A DNA stretch of 63,336 nucleotides from Shewanella holmiensis (GCF_025370255.1 NZ_JAMTCD010000023.1:1-63336), one strand, 5' to 3'. Shown: positions 25,906 through 36,795, counted from the stretch's first letter. Numbers and translations are program-made. The notes: generated by a model from the letters alone, not told the origin.

Positions 25906-27675
25906 TTAAATCTGACTATGCGTTAATACCTGCTGTTTTTGCGCTAATTTTCCAGCATCGGTTTCTTCCGCTTGTTCAAGTAAGGCATCGTCGGCAGCTT
26001 GTTTACTTTGATTAACTTTTAACGCTAGGTACAAGTCTGAACGGATATAAATACCTTCATTGCCAGACTTCATCCCAGTCTGTTCAAACCATGACAGTAA
26101 TTGACGCTTTCTACCAGCAAGCTCAAGCCGCACACCGCGTTTTTTAAACAACCCATCTAAATCAGCAAGCATCGCCATTACACTTAAATCTAAATGGGTA
26201 AAACACGGTACAGCATCAATAATAACGCATTTAATATCGCCTTTTTGTCTTGCGTATTGCTCTAACAATCGACGTTTAAAATAACCTGAGTTGAAATAAG
26301 TTAATGGTGAATTGAATCGATAGATGAAAATACCTGCCACAGGTTTAGCTTTGTCACTGCTATCTAAACTTCTGATCACCCCTTTTATATCAACCCCTAA
26401 AATCTGATCAGTTGGGCGCATAACTGTGCGAATAAACTGGAATAATCCTAGTAAAACCGCCAAGGTAATACCAGGGATAACGCCGATAAACAACACCGCA
26501 AATAACGTGGTTAACGCTAAATAAAATGCCTGCCTGTCTCTAAGTCTGAGTTGCCAAACGGCTTTTAAGTCTAATAGGTGAACCGAGGCTATCACTAACA
26601 CCACACCTAATGCCGCGCTTGGAATAAACTCCAGTGGCGCGGTTAAGAAAATGGCAATCACCGCAATAATTGCAGCAGCAACGATTGAAACTAATTGGGT
26701 TTTCCCGCCGTTAGCATCATTTACTGCGGTACGAGAATCTGCGCCACTGACCGCAAAACCTTGTGACAAAGCTGACGCAATGTTGGCAATACCTAATGCC
26801 CTAAACTCTTTATCGGCATCAATGTCATAACCATTTTTAGCCGCAAAACTTCGAGCGGTTAGCATCATACTCACAAAACTCACAACAGCTAAGTTAAGCG
26901 CGGGCATCACCAGCTCACGAATAATACCCACGTTAAATTCTGGCGCCTGAAATAAAGGTAATCCGCCTGCTACTTCACCTATGGTTTTGACATCAAATTG
27001 TTCAAGGTTAAACAACCAAACTAATATCGCCCCAAACGCGATGGCAAACATTGATGAAGGCCAGTTAGGTTTAAGGCGCTTCATACCAAAATAAACCCCT
27101 ACGGTTAATATCGCCATCAACAATGTTGGAATGTGGGTTTTTGATAAATACGTCGGCACGCCGCCTAATCGTTCAAGCAGATAACGCTCATCAAAGGTAA
27201 ATCCAAAGATTTTTGAAAATTGGCCAACAATAATGGTAATTGCCACACCGTTTAGCAGCCCCATTAAAATTGGTTTGGATAAAAAATCAGCTAATACCCC
27301 TAACTTAAATCGGCTGGCAATTAAACACCAAAAGCCTGTCATAGCTGTCATTGTCATGACTAACTGCCAATGCTTGACACTGTCTCCTGCAGCAAGAGGT
27401 GTAACGACTGCTGCGATAACCGCACATGTTGCCGCATCAGGGCCAACAATCAACTGCTTAGACGTGCCAAATAACGCATACACCATCATTGGCAGTACGC
27501 ATGAGTACAAGCCTACCGCGGCATTAACCCCTGTTAACTGTGCATAGGCAATCGCAACAGGTAGCGCCACGGCAGCCACCGATAACGCCGCTTTCATATC
27601 ATCAGCAAACCATTTTCGCTCATAATTAACTAGCGTATTTAAACCGGGCATGAACTCATACAAACGTGACAACAC
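25906..27675 (-). CDS. SulP family anion transporter with STAS domain
   Basis: 589 residues. The N-terminal 400 residues form the multi-helix SulP permease (LSVAAVALPVAIAYAQLTGVNAAVGLYS, then GFAVSGADSRTAVNDANGGKTQL). The C-terminal part is a STAS domain (IFIYRFNSPLTYFNSGYFKRRLLEQ, then VIIDAVPCFTHLDLSVMAML). Relatives carry sulfate, bicarbonate or dicarboxylates with protons or sodium. No carbonic anhydrase or sulfate gene is adjacent, so the substrate is open. Single-gene unit. Confidence 0.9.
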   Translation of the reverse strand: MLSRLYEFMPGLNTLVNYERKWFADDMKAALSVAAVALPVAIAYAQLTGVNAAVGLYSCVLPMMVYALFGTSKQLIVGPDAATCAVIAAVVTPLAAGDSVKHWQLVMTMTAMTGFWCLIASRFKLGVLADFLSKPILMGLLNGVAITIIVGQFSKIFGFTFDERYLLERLGGVPTYLSKTHIPTLLMAILTVGVYFGMKRLKPNWPSSMFAIAFGAILVWLFNLEQFDVKTIGEVAGGLPLFQAPEFNVGIIRELVMPALNLAVVSFVSMMLTARSFAAKNGYDIDADKEFRALGIANIASALSQGFAVSGADSRTAVNDANGGKTQLVSIVAAAIIAVIAIFLTAPLEFIPSAALGVVLVIASVHLLDLKAVWQLRLRDRQAFYLALTTLFAVLFIGVIPGITLAVLLGLFQFIRTVMRPTDQILGVDIKGVIRSLDSSDKAKPVAGIFIYRFNSPLTYFNSGYFKRRLLEQYARQKGDIKCVIIDAVPCFTHLDLSVMAMLADLDGLFKKRGVRLELAGRKRQLLSWFEQTGMKSGNEGIYIRSDLYLALKVNQSKQAADDALLEQAEETDAGKLAQKQQVLTHSQI

Positions 27676-28041
27676 AGCACTTTCCTTGTCAACATAGCAA
27701 AAAAGATATAATAGGTTTTTATCAGGTTAATTACAGCTACTTAAATGTAATATTTTTGCAATACATTCTGTGCACTGTCATGGCAATAACTGACAGCGAT
27801 AACATCAACAAAACAACCAGTCAGCAACAAGATTGACTCAAAACAATCATACAACAATGGCTTAAACAAGGTTTACTCGCGCGCTCATGACTTATAACAA
27901 TTAGAAAAATAGATACTTTTGATTACAAAATCCCAAATCAACAAACCCAATTGCGTGTTAGACTGAACGGCTAAAATGTTTGGCCGTTTCTCGTTTGATT
28001 TCCTTCAACGGATTATCCGATTTTTAAGCTTTGAGGTTTTT
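27676..28041. other. Divergent promoter region between the SulP and Bcr/CflA genes
   Basis: About 360 AT-rich bases. Just before the exporter, AACGGC and GCCGTT arms (about 27966-27989) form a hairpin in the leader. Nothing else is recognised. Confidence 0.5.
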
Positions 28042-29265
28042 GTGTCTCGTTCTCAAAATACAACGCAACAAAGTGCATTCCCGCACTTAGCCATGTTGAT
28101 CCCAATGTTAGCCGCTATTGTTGCCATCACCCCTTTAGCGATTGATATGTACTTACCGGCAATGTCGACACTGGCTAAAGGGTTTGGTACTGATGTCACC
28201 ATGGTGCAGCAATCACTGAGTATTTACTTAGCTGGGTATGCATTGGGCATGCTAACTTTTGGGCCTATTGCCGACAAAATCGGCCGTAGACCATTAGTGA
28301 TCATTGGCTTAATTGGTTTTAGTGTGGTCAGCTTATTACTGGCTCTAACGCAAACCATTGAACAATTTCTGGTGCTGCGTTTTTTACAAGCATTTATTGG
28401 CGCAGCCGCCACCGTTGTTGTACCGGGTTATATCAAAGAAATATACGGCGAAAATACAGCTAAAGGCATGTCTTATGTCAGTTTAATTATGATGTTAGCA
28501 CCTCTTATTGCGCCTACTATTGGCAGTTTTATACTAGAGCTTGGTGATTGGCATTTAATCTTTTTCATGTTGAGCTTTTATGCCGCGGCGTTACTGGTTC
28601 TTATCCTATTAAAGCTAAAAATGCCTAGTGACACCGACAAATTGCAACGCAGTCAAAAATCGTTTTTTAGATCTTACTACACGGTATTTTCTCGTCAGGG
28701 AGTAAAGCTGCATATTGCCAGTGGGGTATTAACCTCGTTTGCATTTTTCTGTTACCTCACTGCCTCGCCATTCGTTTATATGGAAGTCTTTGGCTTAGAT
28801 AAATCACTGTTTGCTATTTTATTTAGCTCAAACGTAGGCGCGCTAATGCTCGCCAACATAGTTAACTCACGTATCGTCAGTCGTTATGGTTCAAAGCGTA
28901 TGCTGCATGCAGGCACTTTTTTTGCCACTATTGCTGCAATAGGCTTAGTGTTAGTTAATGTGTTTGATTTAAGTTATCACTTCACCGTGATGATGCTTAT
29001 CCCACTCATGGGATCGTTAGGGATAATGTCAGTGAATGCCGATGCAATTGTATTAATGAAGTTTAAGCAAGAAACTGGCACAGCTACTGCAGTAATAGGG
29101 ACTCTTAGATTTGGTTTTGGTGCAACAGCAGGCCCATTATTAGCCTACTTTTATACTGGGACAGCAGTGCCATTTGCCAGTTTAATGCTTTTTGCGATTG
29201 TTATTGTGGCGCTATGTCAAACATTGCAAAATTATCAGAGTAAGTCATATTCCATCGCTGACTAA
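28042..29265 (+). CDS. Bcr/CflA family multidrug efflux MFS transporter
   Basis: About 407 residues, 12 membrane helices, of the drug:H+ antiporter-1 group. MYLPAMSTLAKGF is typical of Bcr/CflA proteins, and the MFS loop GPIADKIGRRPLVIIG follows. I chose the GTG at 28042, preceded by TGAGG at good spacing; the in-frame ATG at 27976 lies inside a leader hairpin and would add an unlikely polar/aromatic extension. Possible substrates are bicyclomycin-like drugs, chloramphenicol or cysteine, judged from the family only. Confidence 0.88.
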   Translation: MSRSQNTTQQSAFPHLAMLIPMLAAIVAITPLAIDMYLPAMSTLAKGFGTDVTMVQQSLSIYLAGYALGMLTFGPIADKIGRRPLVIIGLIGFSVVSLLLALTQTIEQFLVLRFLQAFIGAAATVVVPGYIKEIYGENTAKGMSYVSLIMMLAPLIAPTIGSFILELGDWHLIFFMLSFYAAALLVLILLKLKMPSDTDKLQRSQKSFFRSYYTVFSRQGVKLHIASGVLTSFAFFCYLTASPFVYMEVFGLDKSLFAILFSSNVGALMLANIVNSRIVSRYGSKRMLHAGTFFATIAAIGLVLVNVFDLSYHFTVMMLIPLMGSLGIMSVNADAIVLMKFKQETGTATAVIGTLRFGFGATAGPLLAYFYTGTAVPFASLMLFAIVIVALCQTLQNYQSKSYSIAD

Positions 29266-29298
29266 CGTCAAGAAGAAAACGCTTATTGCGAATATTCA

Positions 29299-29327
29299 AG
29301 CCATTACATAACCGTAATGGCTTTTTT
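29299..29327 (+). terminator. Terminator of the Bcr/CflA gene
   Basis: AGCCATTAC-ATAACC-GTAATGGCT followed by a T run. Confidence 0.9.
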
Positions 29328-29528
29328 ATAACAAAAAAACGCCAAAAGTGGGCACTTTGATCGCTTAATTAACATGAAATGGCAATTTCTTAGTTTAAAT
29401 ATGAATTATTTTCAAATAGTTTAAAAAAATAAATAAAAGGCTTGCAGTAAATATTGATTTACATATGATGAATCTATCGCGTTCGCCTGAGCGGATAATG
29501 GCACTAAGACATTACTTAGGCCCTTAAC

Positions 29529-29608
29529 AAGTTTAGATAACCATTTAAACTTATTTTTTAGAACGATTACCGTCGTTGTATACAAGATACTGTTTACCAT
29601 AACGGTAA
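29529..29608 (+). promoter_or_regulatory. Structured leader upstream of ilvI
   Basis: Two hairpin candidates precede ilvI. AAGTTTA (29529-29535) and TAAACTT (29546-29552) are followed by six Ts, terminator-like but AT-rich. TTACCGT (29567-29573) and ACGGTAA (29602-29608) close a larger loop just before the start. Attenuation or an Lrp-type site is possible, but no leader peptide rich in branched-chain codons is seen. Confidence 0.4.
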
Positions 29609-29626
29609 CTTATGAGGATTCATTTC

Positions 29627-31345
29627 ATGGAAAAGCTTTCTGGCGCAAGTATGATTGTGCGCTCCTTAATAGATGAAGGTGTTAGCCACATTTTTGGTTA
29701 CCCTGGTGGTTCTGTTTTAGATATCTATGATGCCCTCCATAAAATTGCTGGTGTTGAACACATTTTAGTTCGCCATGAGCAAGCAGCTGTTCACATGGCC
29801 GATGGCTATGCTCGTGCCACAGGTAAAGTTGGAGTGGTATTAGTTACCTCAGGTCCTGGCGCCACCAATGCGATTACCGGCATTGCAACCGCTTACATGG
29901 ACTCTATTCCACTCGTGGTATTATCTGGTCAAGTGCCTAGTTCATTGATTGGTAATGATGCATTTCAAGAGTGCGATATGATTGGTATTTCACGCCCTGT
30001 CGTTAAACACAGCTTTTTAGTGAAAAATCCAGCTGAAATACCTGAAATAGTCAAAAAAGCTTTCTTCATTGCATCAACTGGCCGCCCAGGTCCTGTTGTT
30101 ATCGACTTACCTAAAGATTGTTTAAACCCAGACATTCTGCATGATTATGTTTATCCAGAAACCGTTAAAATGCGTTCTTACAACCCTACGACCACTGGGC
30201 ATAAAGGCCAAATTCGTCGTGGCTTACAAGCATTGTTAACCGCTAAAAAGCCTGTACTTTATGTCGGCGGCGGTGCCATTATTTCTGAATGTGATCAACA
30301 AATCTTATCACTTGCAGAACAGCTTAACATTCCGGTAATTAGTACATTAATGGGCTTAGGCGCATTTCCTGGTACGCATAAGCAAAGCTTAGGCATGTTA
30401 GGTATGCATGGCACATTTGAAGCCAACAATGCGATGCATAATTGCGATCTTATTTTTGGTATTGGTGTGCGTTTTGATGATCGCACCACCAATAATGTTG
30501 AAAAATATTGTCCTAATGCAACTATTTTACACATCGATATCGATCCTGCTTCCATCTCAAAAACCGTCAGAGTAGATATTCCTATTGTGGGTTCAGCTGA
30601 CAATATCTTAGATACCATGCTGGAATTGCTGGCTGAATCTGATGAAAAAAATGATCCCGCTGCATTAGATGCCTGGTGGCAGGACATTACTGAGTGGCGC
30701 GCACAAAAGTGCCTAGAGTTTGATAGAACAACAGACCGTATTAAGCCGCAACAGGTCATTGAAACGCTACACAAGCTGACAAATGGCGATGCCTATGTTG
30801 CTTCAGATGTAGGCCAACATCAAATGTTTGCCGCGTTATATTACCCCTTTGATAAACCTCGTCGTTGGATAAACTCAGGTGGCTTAGGCACTATGGGCTT
30901 TGGTTTGCCTGCGGCTATGGGCGTTAAGATGGCATTTCCTGAAGAAACGGTTGTCTGTGTTACTGGTGATGGTTCAATTCAGATGAACATTCAAGAACTG
31001 TCTACCGCACTTCAATATGATACTCCGGTAAAAATCATCAACTTAAACAACCGCTTCTTAGGTATGGTGAAACAGTGGCAAGACATGATTTATTCTGGTC
31101 GTCACTCACACTCTTATATGGATTCGGTACCTAACTTTGCCAAAATTGCTGAAGCATATGGCCATGTGGGCATGACAATTAGCGATCCAAAAGAATTAGA
31201 GTCGAAATTAGCAGAAGCATTAGCAATGAAAGACCGCTTAGTATTTGTCGATATTAGCGTTGATGAAACAGAACACGTATACCCAATGCTAATTCGTGGT
31301 GGTGCAATGAATGAAATGTGGTTAAGCAAAACGGAGAAAAGCTAA
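29627..31345 (+). CDS. ilvI: IlvI, acetolactate synthase large subunit
   Basis: 572-residue thiamine-diphosphate enzyme of isoleucine/valine/leucine synthesis. It condenses pyruvate with pyruvate or 2-ketobutyrate. Start [11 protein letters not shown] matches IlvI (574 residues in E. coli); GAGG lies upstream, and an ATG 15 bases earlier is less likely. The active-site Glu is in [19 protein letters not shown] and the ThDP motif is [15 protein letters not shown]. The stop overlaps the ilvH start (TAATG), so the subunits are translationally coupled. Confidence 0.96.
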   Translation: MEKLSGASMIVRSLIDEGVSHIFGYPGGSVLDIYDALHKIAGVEHILVRHEQAAVHMADGYARATGKVGVVLVTSGPGATNAITGIATAYMDSIPLVVLSGQVPSSLIGNDAFQECDMIGISRPVVKHSFLVKNPAEIPEIVKKAFFIASTGRPGPVVIDLPKDCLNPDILHDYVYPETVKMRSYNPTTTGHKGQIRRGLQALLTAKKPVLYVGGGAIISECDQQILSLAEQLNIPVISTLMGLGAFPGTHKQSLGMLGMHGTFEANNAMHNCDLIFGIGVRFDDRTTNNVEKYCPNATILHIDIDPASISKTVRVDIPIVGSADNILDTMLELLAESDEKNDPAALDAWWQDITEWRAQKCLEFDRTTDRIKPQQVIETLHKLTNGDAYVASDVGQHQMFAALYYPFDKPRRWINSGGLGTMGFGLPAAMGVKMAFPEETVVCVTGDGSIQMNIQELSTALQYDTPVKIINLNNRFLGMVKQWQDMIYSGRHSHSYMDSVPNFAKIAEAYGHVGMTISDPKELESKLAEALAMKDRLVFVDISVDETEHVYPMLIRGGAMNEMWLSKTEKS

Positions 31346-31839
31346 TGCGTCGTATTATTTCAGTATTACTTGAAAACCAACCCGGTGCACTTTCTCGCGT
31401 AGTCGGCTTGTTTTCACAACGTGGTTATAACATTGAGAGTTTGACGGTTGCCCCTACAGAGGACAACACCCTTTCTCGTTTAAATATCACAGTGATCGCA
31501 GACGAAAAGGTGTTAGAACAAATTGAGAAACAGCTTCACAAACTCATCGATATTTTAAAAGTGGCTAATATTACTGAGGCTGCACACATAGAAAGAGAAC
31601 TTGCTCTGGTCAAAGTGAAAGCGCAAGGTGATATGCGTGAAGAAATCAAACGCACCGCTGATATTTTCCGCGGCCAAATTGTTGATGTAACGGCAAGCCT
31701 TTATACCATTCAAATGGCTGGCCCAAGTGAAAAGATTGATGCCTTTATTGGTGCACTAGCTGAAGTCACTAAAGTGATAGAAGTATCACGTTCAGGTGTG
31801 GTTGGTCTGTCTCGCGGAGAGAAATGTATGCGAGCCTAA
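31345..31839 (+). CDS. ilvH: IlvH, acetolactate synthase regulatory small subunit
   Basis: 164 residues beginning [35 protein letters not shown], the ACT domain that binds valine for feedback inhibition; a second ACT-like half follows. Length equals the E. coli protein (163). The start at 31345 overlaps the ilvI stop. An upstream in-frame ATG at 31318 lies inside ilvI. Confidence 0.96.
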   Translation: MRRIISVLLENQPGALSRVVGLFSQRGYNIESLTVAPTEDNTLSRLNITVIADEKVLEQIEKQLHKLIDILKVANITEAAHIERELALVKVKAQGDMREEIKRTADIFRGQIVDVTASLYTIQMAGPSEKIDAFIGALAEVTKVIEVSRSGVVGLSRGEKCMRA

Positions 31840-31853
31840 TCACTCGTTAATCT

Positions 31854-31888
31854 AAAAAAGAGCCTTAGAAAACTAATGGCTCTTTTTT
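31854..31888 (+). terminator. Terminator of ilvIH
   Basis: GAGCC-TTAG and CTAA-GGCTC arms, one bulge, preceded by As and followed by six Ts; may act in both directions. Confidence 0.85.
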
Positions 31889-31919
31889 ATTGTGCTTAAG
31901 TCAGTTAAACCAACTTTAA

Positions 31920-33545
31920 TTATTGCAATTTAAAGGTAGCAACTTGAGTCCGCATCACGTTAGCTAGCTTAGAGAGCTCATCAACCGAAAGGCTCAACTC
32001 ACCTGCCGCCATAGTTGAATGTTTCGAAATATCACTGATGGTAATTATGCTACGGTTAATGCTTTCAGCTACACTAGATTGCTCTTCTGCTGCTGTCGCA
32101 ATATGGGTATTTAATTCAGTAATATTATCAACAGTAGCCACAATTTCTTTCAAAGCATCACCTGCTAAATTGGTATTTTTGTTGGCATCATCAACTTGGG
32201 CCATGCCAGACTCCATAGAAACCACCGCCTTCTTAACACCTTGTTGCAAACTATCAATCATCGTTTCAATTTGTAATGTAGACTCTTGAGTTCGCTTAGC
32301 CAAAGTTCGCACCTCATCAGCCACAACAGCAAAGCCTCGACCTTGCTCTCCGGCCCTTGCAGCTTCAATTGCTGCATTTAAGGCCAAAAGGTTGGTTTGC
32401 TCAGCAATACTTTTAATCACATCTAACACTTTTCCAATATTCAAACTCTCACTTGCTAATAACGAGATGACTTCAGAGGTTTCTTGGATTTTCAATGAAA
32501 GCAGAGACATACTTTGTATTGATTGCTGAACAATTAAGTCGCCATTAGCGGCATGGATATCAGCATTTTTAGCAGAATCTGCAGCTGCAGTAGTACTTTG
32601 CGCCACTTCAGCTACTGTAGCCGTCATCTGATTCATTGCAGCAGCCGTTTGCTCAGTTTCACACTGCTGATTTTGCATTCTTGTATTGGTTTCGCGAGTA
32701 AAATTATTAAGATTCTCTGCAGAACTATTGATCGTAATAGCCGCATCAGAAATCGACACTAAAATGCTTCTTAAATGCTCAATAACTCCGGTTAAATTAT
32801 CCGAAATTTGACCTAACTCATCATTATTCAATGGCTTAAATACTAATGTTAAATCAGAATCTCTTTTAATTATTTTTAGCTTACCTAAAATATCAATAAT
32901 GGGAGTCATTACACTGCGTCTTACCCAAACACTTAAACCAATACTTGCAATAATGGCGCAAAAAGCTAAAAATAAAAATAATTTAACAGACTCACTCGCA
33001 GAATCTATAACAGCTTGTTTTTCATCACCAGCAACTTTAATTTGCAGTGCAACTAGCTCAGATATTTTCCCGCTAATCGGGTCGATAACTTGATATAAAG
33101 GAACAATATCTGCACTCAATCGACCTTCTACGCTCCCAGACATGCTATCTAGCTTGTTAATCAGCCTCTCTATTTGACTGTCTGCTGGAGCAAACATCAT
33201 ATTTGCCTGCTTAGCGAGCAAAGCTTCTTCGGTAGTTAATTCTGTTGCCATGTATTTTGACCAACGAATACTAATATTTTTATTCGCATTCTTAAGCGCA
33301 TCAGAGGCTTCTTGGGCGCTAAATTCACCAGCGTTAGCCTTGTTTACAGCATCAATAACGTATACCGCATAATCGTCACCAATAATTTTCAAATCTTCTA
33401 AAGGCACGACTCTATCGTTGTATATGCTAATCACCCCTTGCTCAATTTTCCCCATCATATTAATCGCAATAGCGCAGATAGAAATAAGCAATACAAGGGG
33501 AATTACTGCACTTAAAAGCATCTTCTGTTTGATTTGTAAATTCAT
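31920..33545 (-). CDS. Methyl-accepting chemotaxis protein
   Basis: About 541 residues from the ATG at 33545 (a second in-frame start lies three codons upstream). Membrane helix at residues 7-29, a periplasmic four-helix-bundle-type sensor region of about 160 residues, a second helix at about 190-212, then HAMP and the signalling domain. The hairpin tip is intact: [29 protein letters not shown]. No CheR-tethering pentapeptide is seen at the C-terminus ([11 protein letters not shown]). Ligand unknown. No chemotaxis genes are adjacent. Confidence 0.93.
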   Translation of the reverse strand: MNLQIKQKMLLSAVIPLVLLISICAIAINMMGKIEQGVISIYNDRVVPLEDLKIIGDDYAVYVIDAVNKANAGEFSAQEASDALKNANKNISIRWSKYMATELTTEEALLAKQANMMFAPADSQIERLINKLDSMSGSVEGRLSADIVPLYQVIDPISGKISELVALQIKVAGDEKQAVIDSASESVKLFLFLAFCAIIASIGLSVWVRRSVMTPIIDILGKLKIIKRDSDLTLVFKPLNNDELGQISDNLTGVIEHLRSILVSISDAAITINSSAENLNNFTRETNTRMQNQQCETEQTAAAMNQMTATVAEVAQSTTAAADSAKNADIHAANGDLIVQQSIQSMSLLSLKIQETSEVISLLASESLNIGKVLDVIKSIAEQTNLLALNAAIEAARAGEQGRGFAVVADEVRTLAKRTQESTLQIETMIDSLQQGVKKAVVSMESGMAQVDDANKNTNLAGDALKEIVATVDNITELNTHIATAAEEQSSVAESINRSIITISDISKHSTMAAGELSLSVDELSKLANVMRTQVATFKLQ

Positions 33546-34143
33546 CTTAACCACCCTTTAGAAATGATAACGTTATCCTTCTAGAGGTTCAGTCAGTCCA
33601 TTGGTGGAACCAATATTTTGGTCAGTGTGAAAGGAGGTAAGATTTAACGGCATGAGTAAAACGAGCCACATTGACTAAATAGAAGTATTGCACAGGCTGA
33701 GCTTTTTGCGAGTCACAAAGGCTTATTTGTTCATTCAGACATATTGAATACGATTAGAATAAGTGATCAATCAGAATTTTATGACTTTTAAAATGAATGT
33801 TTACCAAGGTATAACTTGGTCAACTGAATTCAAATAACCGAGTTACATTCTTTATAGCAGGAAAATGTAGCTCAGAGATCGCCACAACTTTACATGCTCA
33901 ACATACGCAACCAATTTTTAGCTAAAATAAGGTAACCAAGTGTTGTATTTAACGATTAAATTATTAAACAGAAACATAATAGTTACCTATTGATTTTGAT
34001 GAAAAAATTAAATTCTATCAAAATGAGTAACTCTTACCGTTGCAAGTTGCATGCGGGAAAGAATTGAGATTAATAGCGCTTAAATCAAGTTAACTCATCT
34101 ACTTTAGCTAACATTAACAAAATGATGTTAATCGCTAACTTAG
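33546..34143. other. Long intergenic stretch, no gene seen
   Basis: About 600 AT-rich bases between the chemotaxis receptor and the sulfotransferase gene. No reading frame, strong terminator or RNA gene is recognised. Confidence 0.5.
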
Positions 34144-34977
34144 CTAGGGCAAATACTTAAACTTCTTCATCAGTTCATGATGACTGCTAATCACTCTTTG
34201 AACTTGTTCATCTGTTAATTTCTCTTTCCATTGATGTTTACCACCTTTACGGAAAAAAGCATTCGCATTTTCATGTTTTTCAACAAAACCTGATTTAGCT
34301 TCTTGAGATTTGAGTTGTAAAAAAGAGGAGTGCTTAATGGCATTTTTAAGCCTTTTGGGATCCTTCTTTAACCCTAAAAAAGACTCGATCTTTCTAAAGG
34401 CTTTTTTGGGATCATCCAAAATATCTTCATATCTTAATATTACTTTTGATTCTGTATCACTCGTCCAGCTTGAAACATGCATTGACCATGATGTGATAAT
34501 TTGTGGTACATGATAACTTTCATTCGGAGTACCTGTCATGTCTTCCGCCAGATAATCAATGGCCTCATCAATCGTGTAACCAAAATAATTAGCCATAGAA
34601 ATCACCACATCTAGCGGGTTTCTAACAACGTAAATAGCACCAGCGGTTACTGAAGAATTATGCAACGGGTAACCATTGTATTCGCCTAGATAATTATGTG
34701 TTTTGACGAAAGTAGTACCATGAGCTTGTTGGGCTATATCAGATTGAACTTGAGGACGAATCTGACATATTTCTTCCAAAGATAACTCAGTGGTAGCCGA
34801 TTTTTCAGCTGGTAAGTATGGTTGATAACGATGAGCTGCTGATTCCGCGGTTGAAATACGATGCATAGTATTGATATCTACAGCACTATCCAGATCCTGA
34901 ATGTAATTCTCAATAAATGCTCGCACCCATGTGTTACCCGATTTTGGGTATGAGGCAACCCAGACAATGTTTCCCAT
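34144..34977 (-). CDS. Sulfotransferase domain protein
   Basis: 277 residues from the ATG at 34977, preceded by AAGGAG five bases upstream. It has the 5'-phosphosulfate-binding loop SYPKSGNTWVRAFI at the N-terminus and the 3'-phosphate-binding RNPLDVVISMANYFG near residue 117. Both are typical of PAPS-dependent cytosolic-type sulfotransferases. The C-terminal FFRKGGKHQWKEKLTDEQ matches the family RKG motif. The acceptor is unknown; no polysaccharide or PAPS synthesis gene is adjacent. Isolated single gene. Confidence 0.88.
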   Translation of the reverse strand: MGNIVWVASYPKSGNTWVRAFIENYIQDLDSAVDINTMHRISTAESAAHRYQPYLPAEKSATTELSLEEICQIRPQVQSDIAQQAHGTTFVKTHNYLGEYNGYPLHNSSVTAGAIYVVRNPLDVVISMANYFGYTIDEAIDYLAEDMTGTPNESYHVPQIITSWSMHVSSWTSDTESKVILRYEDILDDPKKAFRKIESFLGLKKDPKRLKNAIKHSSFLQLKSQEAKSGFVEKHENANAFFRKGGKHQWKEKLTDEQVQRVISSHHELMKKFKYLP

Positions 34978-35147
34978 CACTACTCCTTCCATGACTTAAA
35001 TTTAAACCCGGTAAAACTAACGATAAATCTACCAATTGGCAAGTTTGAACAATCTATTACACCGTTAATCATCTATAAACCAAATAAAACCGTTTAATTA
35101 TCAACAAAATCATGTTTAATAATCGATAATACAGACGTTTTGCTGAA

Positions 35148-36356
35148 CTAGCCTAACAAGGTTTCCAAACACTGATGTTCAATACCGTAAAAGGTTTTAA
35201 TTGAGGCTATTTGTTGCAAAATAGCGCTGTTATCACGGGGATGTTTTCGTTTTTGAGCCAGAATCATTTTATTCTTGCTTGTATGTTCAAGGGAAATAAA
35301 CTCAAACACTTGAGTATCGTATCCATGTGCTTCAAGCAATAATGCACGCAGGCCGTCAGTCACCATTTCGGCTTCTTGTCCCATGTGGATCCCATGTTGT
35401 AATAATGGGGCTAATAACTGCGGACTTTTCATTTGAGGGCGAATTTGTTTGTGACAACAAGGCGAACACATAATAATATCTGCGCCAGTACGGATCCCCA
35501 TATGCAATGCATAATCGGTAGCTATATCACAGGCATGTAAAGCGATCATGATGTTGATCCCCTGAGCCTTAAAGTGTTGTACATCGCCTTGTTCAAACTT
35601 TATGCCCGTTAATGCTAACTTGCTAGCCGTTTGGTTGCATAAATCCACTAAGCCCTGACGAAGCTCAACGCCTGTCACCTGGGTTTTGACTTGAAGTTTA
35701 TCTACAAAATAATCATGAACAGCAAAAGTTAAATAAGCCTTACCCGAACCAAAATCAGCAATATGAACCTCATTATTGTTAGCCAAACCAGTTTGGTCAA
35801 TTGCACGAGATAACACTTCAATAAACTTGTTTATTTGTTTCCACTTACGTGACATTGATGGAATAATCTCGCCATTAGCATCAGTAATGCCTAGTTCACG
35901 TAAATATGGGCGATGCTGCTCAACAAAACGCTTTTTAGAGCGGTTATGAGATACCGCTTCTGTTGCACTTAGGTCATCAGCCCCCTTGTTCTTTGGGGCG
36001 TTTTTATTGCGATACTTATTAATGAGCACTTTACCTTTTTTACTGATACTTAATTGAATCTCCCACTCAAGCGTGATTAGGTGTGCGCTTTGAAAATCAG
36101 TTTCAAGCCATTGCTGGCAAAGTTTTTTGAGAGCGTCCAACTCAATATTTTTAGTAATATGATTGGTTCTATATTCATATAAACAAGAAACAAGTCGCTG
36201 CCCTTTTAACTCGATCGGACGCAATGCAACGCGTTTAAGCTCGGTGTCATCTCCACGATATTTTGCGAACACTAAACGCTGCAGTGTGTTATCAATTAAT
36301 GCATTGGTGCATTCGAGTACAAAGTTATTAAGTTCTGAGGGGATGGCATTTGACAT
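35148..36356 (-). CDS. SAM-dependent methyltransferase of the PF13679 (Methyltransf_32) type
   Basis: 402 residues. DFGSGKAYLTFAVHDYF is the SAM-binding loop, followed by MIALHACDIATDYALHMG and IIMCSPCCHKQI. The HACD and SPCCH motifs are shared with the protein encoded at 9,234-10,613, but the rest differs, so they are distant paralogues. A charged segment (NKYRNKNAPKNKGADDL) separates the N-terminal region from the catalytic domain, as in proteins that bind RNA, though that is only suggestive. Substrate unknown. Confidence 0.8.
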   Translation of the reverse strand: MSNAIPSELNNFVLECTNALIDNTLQRLVFAKYRGDDTELKRVALRPIELKGQRLVSCLYEYRTNHITKNIELDALKKLCQQWLETDFQSAHLITLEWEIQLSISKKGKVLINKYRNKNAPKNKGADDLSATEAVSHNRSKKRFVEQHRPYLRELGITDANGEIIPSMSRKWKQINKFIEVLSRAIDQTGLANNNEVHIADFGSGKAYLTFAVHDYFVDKLQVKTQVTGVELRQGLVDLCNQTASKLALTGIKFEQGDVQHFKAQGINIMIALHACDIATDYALHMGIRTGADIIMCSPCCHKQIRPQMKSPQLLAPLLQHGIHMGQEAEMVTDGLRALLLEAHGYDTQVFEFISLEHTSKNKMILAQKRKHPRDNSAILQQIASIKTFYGIEHQCLETLLG

Positions 36357-36544
36357 TCAATTCTCGTTTACAGTTAATAATTTAAAACTGCCGATAAAGT
36401 TCAACAAAGCAACTGACGGCTATTCAATCCCTCTATTCTACACCATTTGCGACTAGGATTTCCCATATGGATAACATCTTTATTGGCAGCCAAAACAACT
36501 CTGGTCAATAAAAACACCACAGCGAAAACGCATGGCAGATCTGA

Positions 36545-36795
36545 CTAAAGAGGCTTGTTTTGGTCGTTATCGGTTAACGTTACACCATCACCCGTCAGCC
36601 TGTTACCGTTATTGTCATAGGTGAAGTTTTGGGTGCCATTGCGGATAAACAGCCTAATGGCGTTAGGGCCTGCATTACCGCCAACACCTTTGCCGACACT
36701 ACCGTAGCGGTATTGACTGCCGTAATCGCATTAACAAGGATATTGCCTGCGGCGTCATAATCATAATCTATAGTCATAGTCATAGTCATAGTTAC
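36545..36795 (-). pseudogene. Frameshifted fragment of an Rhs/YD-repeat protein
   Basis: One minus-strand frame gives DYDYDAAGNILVNAI near 36,740-36,785. A shifted frame gives GKGVGGNAGPNAIRL and then FTYDNNGNRLTGDG, stopping at TAG (36545-36547). YDxxGN and GKGVGGNAGPNA phrases are hallmarks of Rhs/WapA YD-repeat shells. Since they lie in different frames over only about 250 bases, this is a decayed scrap. It begins in a hexanucleotide run (ATAGTC, several copies). No complete Rhs gene, VgrG or immunity gene is nearby. Confidence 0.7.

Noticed and set aside
25803..26015. 70-codon plus-strand frame
   Set aside because: It overlaps the 3' end of the SulP gene on the other strand and shows no start signal or family resemblance.
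29467..29529. Leader peptide for ilvIH attenuation
   Set aside because: The 20-codon frame has no ribosome-binding site and is not enriched in Ile, Leu or Val.
36595..36789. 65-codon minus-strand protein starting in a hexanucleotide run
   Set aside because: Only its first part resembles a YD repeat; the rest continues in another frame, so it is part of the Rhs pseudogene.
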